Shown here: in pieces, positions 1 through 7,936 of the stretch
How the letters are laid out: each line of letters opens with the position of its first letter
Numbering within the stretch: position 1 is the stretch's first letter
Assembly (NCBI RefSeq): GCF_038561935.1
Contig: NZ_CP102770.1
Coordinates: forward strand, 2,976,001-3,040,000
DNA: 64,000 bases
From: Myxococcus stipitatus
GTDB taxonomy: Bacteria; Myxococcota; Myxococcia; Myxococcales; Myxococcaceae
Reading direction: 5' to 3'
Position numbers and translations under genes: made by a program
Notes under the pieces: generated by a model
What the model was told of the DNA's origin: nothing
The model's input: only the letters and a program-made list of their open reading frames with translations
Database searches by the model: none

Positions 1-1299
1 CTGGGGAGGATGCTTCTGGCCGACAACCTTGCAGAACCCCACGATTGCCGCGAAGAGGGCATCGTTCACGAACGCTTTGGTCTTGCCGACTCGGGGACCC
101 GGAGGGGCATGCCAGGTCGAGGCGGCGTGAGGCACCAGCATTGCCCAATCGCGAATCTGATGGTCTGGGTCGGGGCTCTCACCGAGTTCTCGTAGGAACT
201 GCTCCGTTACAGGCGCGCTGAGCTGCTGAAGCTCCACGCGAGATTCGTTCTCGTGTGGGCGGCGGACTCGTCGGAGGTCCACCTCGCGGGTGTTCATCTC
301 GTAGGCGAAGGCGGCTACTTGCCGCATGAATTCCAGGGTGAAGGTGTCATCCGAGCCCGGAGCATGGAGAGCTTCCAGGAAGTCTCGGTGAGTCATTCCC
401 AGGTTGGTGTGGTGGTACTCGGCAGGCTTCGTCTTGTTGTGGAAGACGGTCCAACGCCGGTCGCTCTCCTCAAGCTCGATGGGCTTGGTGCGGTTGGTCG
501 CCGCGAGGAGCGCGACGCGATTGACCGCGAGGGTCCGGGCAACGCCCTTGTTCTCCAGGAACACCTCGCTATCGGTGATGGTCGCCTTGAGCCCATCGCC
601 CAGCGACCCACCGCGCTTGTGGTTGTCGAGCAGCTCATTCGCGAAGACCAACAGCTTCGTGGCGTAGTGGTGGTTATAGGGCTTGGCGAGGTCTGCCTCC
701 CCAATCTGCACGCAGTTCGCTGGGCCGAGCAGGTGCGCGACGATGCGATAGAGCACGTTCTTCCCGGTGCCCGGCGGGCCTTGAAGCAGGACGGCGGTTC
801 CGGGCCTGGCGCCGGGGTTCTGCACCTTGAACGCAATCCAATTCAGGAGCCAATCGAGCCCGGCTTCATCCTCCGCGAGCCAGAGAAGGACGCGTCGCAC
901 GTCGGGCCATTCCCCCGGCGTAGGGGTGAGCGTTGGCGCCTCCCAGGTGTTGACCGCGAACGTCTCGTCCTCGCGCAGCAACAGCTCCGGCGCGTTGGGG
1001 CGGCATTCGAGCCCCATCACTCCGATGCACAGCTTCGGCACGTCGGGCGATATGGCCAGGGGGCTGGCTCCTCGGGGCCATGTGTCGCGAGAGGGCAGGA
1101 GGCCCCGAAGCATCAGGTAGTCCTCTGCTGCCTTCTGGGTGAGGAGGTCCGAATTGAAGGAGTGTCCACCGGGCCTGCGCGCGAGGTAGCGCTCCAGGGG
1201 GACGACCTTCACCAGAGGAGTCTTCGCCACGTCGGCGCGCGCCGCTTCGTAGTCGGCAACCGATGTGACCTCGGTTTCAGGAGGGCAGTTCGGAGTCAC
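1..1299 (-). CDS. Phage/plasmid-type replicative helicase (DUF5906-like), partial at left edge
   Basis: The minus-strand frame is open from a GTG at 1299 to base 1, giving 433 residues without a stop, so the C-terminus lies outside the window. The GTG overlaps the TGA of the upstream primase-like gene in a GTGA junction, which implies translational coupling. A Walker A motif, QGPPGTGKN, is encoded near 755-785. It is followed by a segment reading TNRTKPIELEESDRRW, typical of the sensor region of DUF5906/P4-type helicases, which unwind DNA at phage and plasmid origins. With the primase-like neighbour it would form a split primase-helicase. The family is inferred from motifs; the coupling and Walker motif are directly visible. 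Confidence 0.75.
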   Translation of the reverse strand, partial: MTPNCPPETEVTSVADYEAARADVAKTPLVKVVPLERYLARRPGGHSFNSDLLTQKAAEDYLMLRGLLPSRDTWPRGASPLAISPDVPKLCIGVMGLECRPNAPELLLREDETFAVNTWEAPTLTPTPGEWPDVRRVLLWLAEDEAGLDWLLNWIAFKVQNPGARPGTAVLLQGPPGTGKNVLYRIVAHLLGPANCVQIGEADLAKPYNHHYATKLLVFANELLDNHKRGGSLGDGLKATITDSEVFLENKGVARTLAVNRVALLAATNRTKPIELEESDRRWTVFHNKTKPAEYHHTNLGMTHRDFLEALHAPGSDDTFTLEFMRQVAAFAYEMNTREVDLRRVRRPHENESRVELQQLSAPVTEQFLRELGESPDPDHQIRDWAMLVPHAASTWHAPPGPRVGKTKAFVNDALFAAIVGFCKVVGQKHPPQ

Positions 1300-2411
1300 T
1301 GGGCGCTCCCGCTTCGGTGGTTCGACGTGGCCACGAGCAAGCGAGTCCGGCGCCATGCTGCCTGTTCAGCTTCCCGATTCGCCTTCTGCTGAAGGTCCCA
1401 CTGCTGGAGCTTGGCGCGTGCGCCGTCCAATCCGCGGAGTGCTTCGCCCCAGACGTCGCGGGAGGGCTCCAGCTTGCCGAGCGCATCGAGTGAGCGCTGG
1501 GCGATGGCGAGAAGGCTCTCCGAGCTTTCATCGGGCGAGGCAACCCTGGCCAGCATCTCCGTCAGCCGGTTGATGCCCCCGTGGCGCTGACCATCGGCCA
1601 TGAGGACTTCCCCCGCGTCCATCTGCGCGATGACCTGGCAGTAGCCCTTTCGCTTGAAGCGACTCAGTCGCTTGCGGATGACCTGGAGGTCCACGGAGGC
1701 GGCCCCAGTGACCTGCTGCGCGTTGGGACGCTCGACGTAGCGGGCAAACGGCTGGCGCAGAATGGGACCGAACATCGCTTCCACGTTGAGTGGCTGACCT
1801 CGGTGATGCTCGGGGGTGGGGCGAGGACTGGCGTTCGCGGGGTTCCAGCTCGGGAGGTAGTAGAGCCGCGCCACGTCCTTGCAGGAGGCATCCGCCTTCA
1901 ACGCGGCGGTGGCTTGCGCGGCGAGGCCCAAGAACTCCATGAGGCGTGGCCAGAGGCGGTCAGCCCACCGGCTGGGTGACCCGACGGGCACGGGTTCGCT
2001 GAATGGCAATGCGACGCGGTAGCGGATGGGCTTGACGGGGTTCCCGTAGGAGTGGGTCGGGTACGTGATGAACCAGAGGCCACGCTGGCGCAGGCTCGCG
2101 AGCCACGAATCCAGCGCGGACTGTTCCTCGCAGTCGAAGTCCACGACAGCCAAGCTGACGTGAGAGAAGTTCGCATTGCGCCGGTAGGGCGTAGGGGTGG
2201 GGAGACCGGCCTTGCCTTCGTAGAGACCATCCGCGCGAGGTGGAGAGGGCTTCGCGGGGATGACGGCGTGACCGTCCTTCTCCGTGCGAAGCGCCGGGTC
2301 CATTGCGTCCTCGAAGAACTCCGACATGAGGTCATCAATGGACGAGAACTCCATGACGGAGAGCTGGTCCGAGTCATAGCGCGAGGGGGTAATGCAGAGC
2401 GTCCAGGTCAT
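1296..2411 (-). CDS. Primase-like replication protein (archaeo-eukaryotic-primase-type N-terminal domain)
   Basis: 371 residues from ATG 2411 (MTWTLCITPSRYD). The frame is open further upstream to 2873, but that part is low-complexity and crosses the iteron-like array, so the internal ATG is preferred. The N-terminal half contains VVDFDCEE, then FITYPTHSYG and RYRVALPFSEPVP. This spacing of an acidic pair, a TxSxG-like segment and an RxRxxLP segment is seen in primase-polymerase domains of mobile elements. The C-terminal half is helical, basic and unassigned. The stop overlaps the GTG of the helicase gene. Most likely it primes replication or acts as the Rep protein of an integrated element. 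Domain assignment is by eye only. Confidence 0.6.
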   Translation of the reverse strand: MTWTLCITPSRYDSDQLSVMEFSSIDDLMSEFFEDAMDPALRTEKDGHAVIPAKPSPPRADGLYEGKAGLPTPTPYRRNANFSHVSLAVVDFDCEEQSALDSWLASLRQRGLWFITYPTHSYGNPVKPIRYRVALPFSEPVPVGSPSRWADRLWPRLMEFLGLAAQATAALKADASCKDVARLYYLPSWNPANASPRPTPEHHRGQPLNVEAMFGPILRQPFARYVERPNAQQVTGAASVDLQVIRKRLSRFKRKGYCQVIAQMDAGEVLMADGQRHGGINRLTEMLARVASPDESSESLLAIAQRSLDALGKLEPSRDVWGEALRGLDGARAKLQQWDLQQKANREAEQAAWRRTRLLVATSNHRSGSAQ

Positions 2412-2530
2412 GGGAACAAGTCCAGGGGGGCTCGATGGAGGCACGGCAACGGCGCGGTGTTGTTCGGGAGCGGCGGCGCAGGGGGGCTTCGTGGCTGACT
2501 GAGGCAGGCGATGAATCTCGGGCGCTTTCG

Positions 2531-2691
2531 TGACGGAATGACGGACGCGTGTTGGGTCCGTCACAGCTCCGTCATGGCCATTTCTCCTCTGAAAGCCCCC
2601 CTCTTCATGACGGAATGACGGAGTCCTCTCACTCCTAAGAAGAAGAGAGAGAAGAGAGAGCAGGGACCACTGTCCGTCAGTCATTCCGTCA
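2531..2691. repeat. Iteron-like array of TGACGGA motifs, candidate origin or operator
   Basis: Eight exact copies of TGACGGA or its complement lie in about 160 bp. Direct pairs spaced 8 bp apart start at 2531/2539 and 2608/2616, forming TGACGGAATGACGGA twice. Copies on the other strand start at 2557/2568 and 2673/2685. A purine-rich stretch (about 2637-2662) lies inside. The array fills most of the 2412-2722 gap between the primase-like gene and the winged-helix gene. Such clustering upstream of a rep gene suggests a replication origin or an autoregulatory site; this is inference. Confidence 0.6.
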
Positions 2692-2722
2692 TGACCGTGA
2701 CGGGGCAGGGGGCATCGCGCGC

Positions 2723-2959
2723 TCATGCGGCCCTCGCGGCAAGGCTGTAGGCCCGAGGCACCGCGCCACGAGCGCCGGGCGTGTACCTCGCTGACTCGCG
2801 CACCACGCCAGCCAGCATGAGGGCCGCGAGGCAACGGCGGATGGCCTGCTCTCCCGCTCCGAGCGCGCCGCACAGCTCCTTCACGGTGAGCCCTTGGGAC
2901 GCGGCGTTGGTGAGAGCGGCGACGACGTGAGGGCGGTACTGCTCAACCTGTTCAAGCAT
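2723..2959 (-). CDS. Small winged-helix DNA-binding protein
   Basis: 78 residues from ATG 2959. The sequence LTVKELCGALGAGEQAIRRC followed by LAALMLAGVVRES fits a helix-turn-helix plus wing, as in small MarR/ArsR-like or replication-module regulators. There is no sensor domain. It is the most upstream gene of the minus-strand replication module. It lies between the TGACGGA array and the 83-bp tandem repeats, so it is a candidate to bind one of them. A precise family cannot be given. Confidence 0.65.
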   Translation of the reverse strand: MLEQVEQYRPHVVAALTNAASQGLTVKELCGALGAGEQAIRRCLAALMLAGVVRESARYTPGARGAVPRAYSLAARAA

Positions 2960-3068
2960 GCGTTGGTCTCCTCCAACTTCCTTAATGGGGACGCTTTCTG
3001 CGACTGGCTCCGCTGGGTCTTCTTTGGCCGCGACTGGCGGTGTGCTGACCTCAAGTAAATGCGTGCGA

Positions 3069-3254
3069 GTTCTGCGAGTGGCTCACGCGACGAATTTCCC
3101 AAGCCATTTCCGGTCACGGCTGATGGTGCCCAGCCCCTAATAGATGGTGCGGTTTCCGCGAGTGGCTCACGCGACGAATTGCCCAAGCCATTTCGGCTAC
3201 GTCCGACGGTGCCCAGCCACTGATAGATGGTGCGGTTTCCGCGAGTGGTTCAGG
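3069..3254. repeat. 83-bp tandem direct repeat, two full units and a partial third
   Basis: Units start at 3069, 3152 and 3235, exactly 83 bp apart. Each begins with gttctgcgagtgg or gttTCcgcgagtgg; the two full units continue through gctcacgcgacgaatt, cccaagccatttc and tgatagatggtgcg-type ends. Differences between units 1 and 2 are mostly substitutions. A diverged piece of the same core (ctgcgactggctc) occurs near 3000. The repeats lie upstream of the winged-helix gene and in front of the plus-strand DUF2381 gene. Function is unknown; an origin or regulatory site is possible. Confidence 0.75.
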
Positions 3255-3555
3255 GTGGCCCCCCCGGTTCGGATTTCCGATGTGTGGCCCCTCAACACCT
3301 TGCTTGGCGGTTGTAGACGCTGAGAAAATTCAGTGGAAAAACGTGCGCCCCGAGGAGGGAAAGGTTCAGGCCAAGAGGGGTGGTCCTGAATGAATGAATC
3401 CCCATCTGCTCCGCGCCTTGCCTTGGAACTCGACATGAGGAGCGTCGGGGTTTTGATAGGCGCGGGGCATGGGTTCAGAGAAAAACCCCTGCCCCTCTGT
3501 GCCTGGCCAATCGGAGAGCGACTGGAAGTCGTGGGCTTCCTGGTACGGTTCCACC

Positions 3556-4503
3556 ATGCCCTTCGGAAGTCCCCTGCGCGCGCTCCAGTCGCTTGCCCGA
3601 CTTGCCCTGCCCCTCGTGCTTCTGACGGGGTTCTCGGCCATGGCACAGCCCCAGGAGGCACTACGCGGGCGGGAGATGAAGCGGCGTCGGGTGTCGCTCT
3701 CGGTCGCCAACGCTGACAAGCCCGTGGAACTGCACGTTGCTCCGGACTACCTCACGGCCCTGGAGTTCGACTCACCTGTGGACCGGAACGCGGTGAAGGT
3801 CGGAGACGGCGGAGGCCGGTTCGCGCTGTTCGAGGTCACGACTCGGGCCATCTTCCTCAAGCCTGCGATGGCCCTGGGGGCTGGAATGAGCATGGAACTG
3901 CTCGTCCCGTTCGCGGATGGTGCGGCCCCATCCCGCGTCGTGTTCTCGCTCGTCACGCACCCTTCCGAGGTGGACACGCAAGTGATGGTGTCGCGCCTGC
4001 CTCGCACGGCAGAAGAGATTCAGGCTGAGCTGGACGAGGTGCGCGCGGCTTGTGCGGTCAAGGATGCTGAGGTGGAGGCACTCCGCGCCCGCTCCGGGGC
4101 GAGTGGCCCTGCCGGTATGCTCTTTGCGGGTCTGCTCGATAGAGGAGGATTGCAAACTGGAGGAGTCGAGCTAGGGATCGGCCAGGGGGGTGGGAACGGC
4201 CTCGGTTTTGAGGATGGGTGGACGCATCGGACAAGCGCATGGGCGACGGTGGCGCTTCGAGTCCACAATGGCGGCAGGGAGGCATGGACCCCTCTGGAGG
4301 CTCGACTCTCCGTGGCTGCAAGCGGCGAGCGCATCAACGTGCTCGCGGTGCGCATGAAGGAGCCTCGGATTGAACCGGGCGGGGCTGCCCTCGTGGTGGT
4401 CGAGACCGGAGCGCCCAACTGGCCCGAGGGTTCGATCCTCCGCTTGGAGCTGCGCGACAGTGAGGGCGGTCGGCGCCTTCTCATTCCTCGCTTTGCATTC
4501 TAG
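3556..4503 (+). CDS. DUF2381 family secreted protein (myxobacterial paralogous family)
   Basis: 315 residues from ATG 3556. This start gives a standard Sec signal peptide, MPFGSPLRALQSLARL then LALPLVLLTGFSAMAQ, with likely cleavage after AMA. The frame is open upstream, but those residues do not look like a signal. The mature part has a beta-rich first half (VELHVAPDYLTALEFDSPV), an acidic helical linker around EEIQAELDEVRAACAVKD, and a second beta-sandwich-like half ending ILRLELRDSEGGRR. This pattern is that of DUF2381, a family of unknown function common in Myxococcus that often precedes a Ser/Thr kinase gene, as here (kinase start 12 bp downstream). Probably exported. Confidence 0.8.
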   Translation: MPFGSPLRALQSLARLALPLVLLTGFSAMAQPQEALRGREMKRRRVSLSVANADKPVELHVAPDYLTALEFDSPVDRNAVKVGDGGGRFALFEVTTRAIFLKPAMALGAGMSMELLVPFADGAAPSRVVFSLVTHPSEVDTQVMVSRLPRTAEEIQAELDEVRAACAVKDAEVEALRARSGASGPAGMLFAGLLDRGGLQTGGVELGIGQGGGNGLGFEDGWTHRTSAWATVALRVHNGGREAWTPLEARLSVAASGERINVLAVRMKEPRIEPGGAALVVVETGAPNWPEGSILRLELRDSEGGRRLLIPRFAF

Positions 4504-4514
4504 AACCGCTTTCC

Positions 4515-6347
4515 ATGTTGATTGGACTGAGCCCGGCACACCTGCAACCCGGGCAGACGGTGGATGGCTGGCGCATCGTGAAGCCGCTCGGGGCGGGGAG
4601 CTTCGGCGCCGTCTACCTCGTGGAGAAGGAAGGCCACCGCTTCGCGATGAAGATGGCCATGCACCGGGCCAGTAGTGGAGACGCGGAGCAGACCGACGCG
4701 CGGCTGTTGCGGGAGATGGTCTGTCTGTCCCAGGTGAGTGGGCATCCCAATGTCGTGCGGGTTCACGCTCATGGGCGTTGGCCTCACCCGTCCGAGGGGT
4801 GGCTTTACGTCGCGGTGGACTACGTCGAGGGCTACACGCTGGGGGAGTGGGTCGAGAAGACGCACCCCACCGCGCATGAAGTGGTCCGGGTCTTCGGCAA
4901 GCTCGCGGGAGCCTTGGCCCATCTCCATGCGCGCGGCGTCTTTCACCGTGACTTGAAGCTGGGGAACATCCTCGTGCGTGCGGCGGATGGTGAGCCCTTC
5001 GTCCTCGACTTCAGCGCGGGGGACTACATGCTCGCGCCGGAGCTGACGGACACGCCCTTGCCCCCCGGCACTCGCCGCTACCGCTCCCCCGAGGCGGCGC
5101 GGTTTCTCCGCGAGCATGGGGACGAACACGATGCTCGCTACGACTTCAAGGCGACTGACGACGTGTACGCGTTGGGTGTCTGCCTCTACGACCTGCTGAC
5201 GAATCCCCAGCCCGAGAGCGCAGCGCCACGAACCATGGTGGGCGCTCAGTGGCCTCCCCCCGCCCCACATGCGTTGAACGCGCGCGTGCCCGACTCGCTG
5301 AGCGCGGCGGCCATGCACTTCATCGACCGTCAGCCCGAGAAGCGTGCCCCGACTGCCGAAGTCATGCGGCGCGAACTGGAGGCGTTGCTGTCGGAAGGGG
5401 GCGAAGCGTGGACGGTGCCCCTTCATGTCCCGAAGCCCCAGCTTCCGCTTGCCTCCGAGGCACCCCACAACGACATCCCCCAGGAGGATGCCCCGGCGCC
5501 CGTGTCGAAGCAGTCCCCAGGGCGGCGCGTGGCGGGCGCTGTGGCCGTCCTAGCGCTCGTTGTGGCCTCGCTGGCGGGCTACATGGCCCTGCGCCCCACC
5601 TCAGTCGCGGAGAGGCCCAGCGCGCCCCTTACGGCCCCCACGGTGCGGGATGCTAGCCCTGCTGCATCTCTGTCTCCTTCCGTCCCCCCATCCCCCCTGG
5701 CGTCGTCCCCTGGGGTAGCGTTGCCCCCTCCTGCACCTGTCGAGAAAGAAAGCCCTCCCGTGAAGCGCGCTCCCGTTCCGATGCTCCCTCCCTCCGAGTC
5801 CACCTCCAGGAAGCCGAAGGCCCTGGCCTCCCGCCCGAGCTGGCCTCCGTCGCCTTGGGCTGGGTTCCTCAAGACGTGCGCAGGCGTGACCGCCGTCGCG
5901 GCGCTGTCCATGGGCTGCCCAGGCGCCCAAGTCCGGCCTGAACCCGGTGACTGCCCCTCCGAAGCGCGCGAGGTCATGTTCAGTCGACAGGTGAAGGGCG
6001 GGCTGCGGTTGAGGCCGGGCGATTCGGTGATTCTCACTCTCGACAGAAGTCAACCCGGTATGCAGTCCGATGCGGGCCTTTATTCCGATGGGCCTGTGAC
6101 CGGGGTGGTGCGAATCAGTGACGTGCGAGGGCTCCCAGAGGGGACGTTGCTCTCGGGTTATCTCTGGACCAGTGGAGACGTGGCTGTAGGGCGCTACACG
6201 GAGGCGCACCTCCCAGACGGCCGGATGGTTCCGGTGTGCATTGTTCTGGGGCGCAAGGGGTACGTGGAGAAGGGGCCCGACTCCAAACCAGGGGAGGCGC
6301 AGCTCAACCGGTCGTTTCCAGCCTATCTAGTCGAGCGCTGGCCCTAG
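4515..6347 (+). CDS. Ser/Thr protein kinase with C-terminal extracytoplasmic domain
   Basis: 610 residues, starting 12 bp after the DUF2381 gene. The kinase domain is near residues 15-295: glycine-rich loop LGAGSFGAVYLV, ATP lysine in FAMKMA, catalytic loop FHRDLKLGNILV, and APE-like RSPEAARF. The metal-binding DFG reads DFS; the Asp is kept. A proline-rich linker and a transmembrane helix (VAGAVAVLALVVASLAGYMA, about 338-357) follow. A second hydrophobic stretch ending in a Cys (VAALSMGCPGA) leads into a beta-rich C-terminal domain. It is probably membrane-anchored, sensing through the outer part. The role of the pair with DUF2381 is not known. Confidence 0.85.
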   Translation: MLIGLSPAHLQPGQTVDGWRIVKPLGAGSFGAVYLVEKEGHRFAMKMAMHRASSGDAEQTDARLLREMVCLSQVSGHPNVVRVHAHGRWPHPSEGWLYVAVDYVEGYTLGEWVEKTHPTAHEVVRVFGKLAGALAHLHARGVFHRDLKLGNILVRAADGEPFVLDFSAGDYMLAPELTDTPLPPGTRRYRSPEAARFLREHGDEHDARYDFKATDDVYALGVCLYDLLTNPQPESAAPRTMVGAQWPPPAPHALNARVPDSLSAAAMHFIDRQPEKRAPTAEVMRRELEALLSEGGEAWTVPLHVPKPQLPLASEAPHNDIPQEDAPAPVSKQSPGRRVAGAVAVLALVVASLAGYMALRPTSVAERPSAPLTAPTVRDASPAASLSPSVPPSPLASSPGVALPPPAPVEKESPPVKRAPVPMLPPSESTSRKPKALASRPSWPPSPWAGFLKTCAGVTAVAALSMGCPGAQVRPEPGDCPSEAREVMFSRQVKGGLRLRPGDSVILTLDRSQPGMQSDAGLYSDGPVTGVVRISDVRGLPEGTLLSGYLWTSGDVAVGRYTEAHLPDGRMVPVCIVLGRKGYVEKGPDSKPGEAQLNRSFPAYLVERWP

Positions 6348-6525
6348 TTTCCCTCTAGAGACGTAAAGGAGCTTAGCAAAATGGGCTTCTTTCTGTTCAC
6401 TGTGAGTGAATGAGATTTCGATCTTTTTAGACCTATTACGTCGTTCAAGTCAGAAAGGGCTGGCAGTACCTTGAGTCTGCCTTTGCGCGAATCCCTCTCG
6501 CGCGGGCACTCGGAGCTTCCTGCCC

Positions 6526-7815
6526 ATGTCCAATCCGTCTGACTCTCGGCCTGCCGGGAGCGTTGTCCTATTCACCAACGGAGACACCTCCTACGAGTTC
6601 TTCCGGGACTTGGGGGAGGGCCGCGTTGGAGAGCGAATCCTTCTCGCGCAGACCCGCACGCCCAAGGGCCTCGGGGAATGCGTGGTGCTCAAGTGCCTGC
6701 CCCTGCCGAAAGCGGCGGACGCGACGGAGAAGACCCAGCGCACGCGGGCCCGGCTGGAAGAAGAGGTCCGGTTGGCGCAGTACCTTCGCCACCCGAGCAT
6801 CGCGCGTATCCATGGCCTCTTCGAGTCGGAGATGGGCTTGTGTGTGGCGATGGAGAACGTCGAGGGGCTGTCGCTCAACACGCTGCTGGCTGTTGCCCAG
6901 ACTCGGGGGTGGTACTTCTCGGAGCCGTTCATCCTCTACGTGGGTGCGGAGGTTGCGGCGGCCCTGGCCTACGCGCACTCACGCAACGATGATGCAGGCT
7001 TCGCGCTCGGCATCGTCAACCGGGACGTCAACCCCGCGCGCATCCGCCTGGGGCCCCACGGAGAAGTGCGACTGACGGACTTTGGCGTGGCGCTCTCTCG
7101 CCTCTCAGGGCGATTGGCCACGTCCCTGCCGCGCCCCCAAGGTGAAGTCCTCTATTCGGCACCCGAGGTGTTGCTGGGCGAGGTGGTGGACGCGCGAGCG
7201 GACCTGTTCTCTCTTGGGCTGACGCTGCTGGAGTTCGCCACGGGACGACACCTCTACGACCCCGGCCATGTCCGCATTGAAGAGGTGGAGGCGCGGCTGT
7301 CGAAGGAGGAACGGGAACGCGCGCTCACGGCCACGGTGGCCTCCGAGGTGACGGAGCTGCCCGCGTTCGCGGAGGATGCAATCTGGTGCGCCATGGCCTA
7401 CGGCTCCGAGGATGTCGAGCGTGCGGCGCAAGGGCTCTCGGTGCCGCTCCGGGACATCCTCCACTCGTTGCTGTGTCGCAACCCCGCCGAGCGCATTGGG
7501 ACGGCGGCCGAGTTGGAGCTTGTCTTGCGTGCGCAGTTGGCGCGGCTGGGCGGGTACACGCGCGAGGAGGCGTTGCAGGAGGCCCAGCACGCGCTCGGAG
7601 AGGCCAGTGAGGGACTCTGGGAGTTCGAGTTGCCGAGCGACGAAGGTGGCATCACGCCCCCTGTCACTGAGATGTGGAGTCGCTCCGAGCCCTCGACGGA
7701 TTCGGCTTCGCCCCATGGCACTCGGCGCCCATCGTCGAGCGCTCCCGATGAAGTGCCGACGGAGCCCGGTGCAGGTCCGCGCCGTCGCACGTTGACGAAG
7801 CAGCCGACCGCGTAG
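6526..7815 (+). CDS. Ser/Thr kinase-fold protein with degenerate catalytic loop (possible pseudokinase)
   Basis: 429 residues, soluble, with no transmembrane helix. The kinase fold is clear: VVLKCLPLPK carries the ATP lysine, RLEEEVRLAQYL the helix C glutamate, LTDFGVALSRLSG the DFG, and YSAPEVLLGE the APE. The catalytic loop reads NRDVNPARIRL instead of the usual HRDxKPxN. Thus His becomes Asn, the catalytic-loop Lys becomes Asn, and the metal-binding Asn becomes Arg; only Arg-Asp are kept. The C-terminal 100 residues are charged and Ser/Pro-rich. It stands 178 bp after the first kinase, with an A/T-rich gap that could hold a promoter. It may be weakly active or a scaffold. Confidence 0.8.
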   Translation: MSNPSDSRPAGSVVLFTNGDTSYEFFRDLGEGRVGERILLAQTRTPKGLGECVVLKCLPLPKAADATEKTQRTRARLEEEVRLAQYLRHPSIARIHGLFESEMGLCVAMENVEGLSLNTLLAVAQTRGWYFSEPFILYVGAEVAAALAYAHSRNDDAGFALGIVNRDVNPARIRLGPHGEVRLTDFGVALSRLSGRLATSLPRPQGEVLYSAPEVLLGEVVDARADLFSLGLTLLEFATGRHLYDPGHVRIEEVEARLSKEERERALTATVASEVTELPAFAEDAIWCAMAYGSEDVERAAQGLSVPLRDILHSLLCRNPAERIGTAAELELVLRAQLARLGGYTREEALQEAQHALGEASEGLWEFELPSDEGGITPPVTEMWSRSEPSTDSASPHGTRRPSSSAPDEVPTEPGAGPRRRTLTKQPTA

Positions 7816-7936
7816 CGTCGGTCCCCAACCCCTCTCACCACCGCTGATTCACCACCGGCGCGGCGCGAGTCGTCCAGGCCGACCGGGAGACGTGTGTTCG
7901 TCGTGCCTCATTCCGGGGCGCGCACAGGAGACGTGT

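Noticed and set aside
253-1392. Long plus-strand open frame of 379 codons
   Set aside because: It is antisense to the helicase gene, whose minus-strand frame has a Walker motif. The plus-strand frame has no domain and reflects high GC.
3069-3254. CRISPR array
   Set aside because: The 83-bp units are adjacent with no variable spacers, and no cas genes are nearby.
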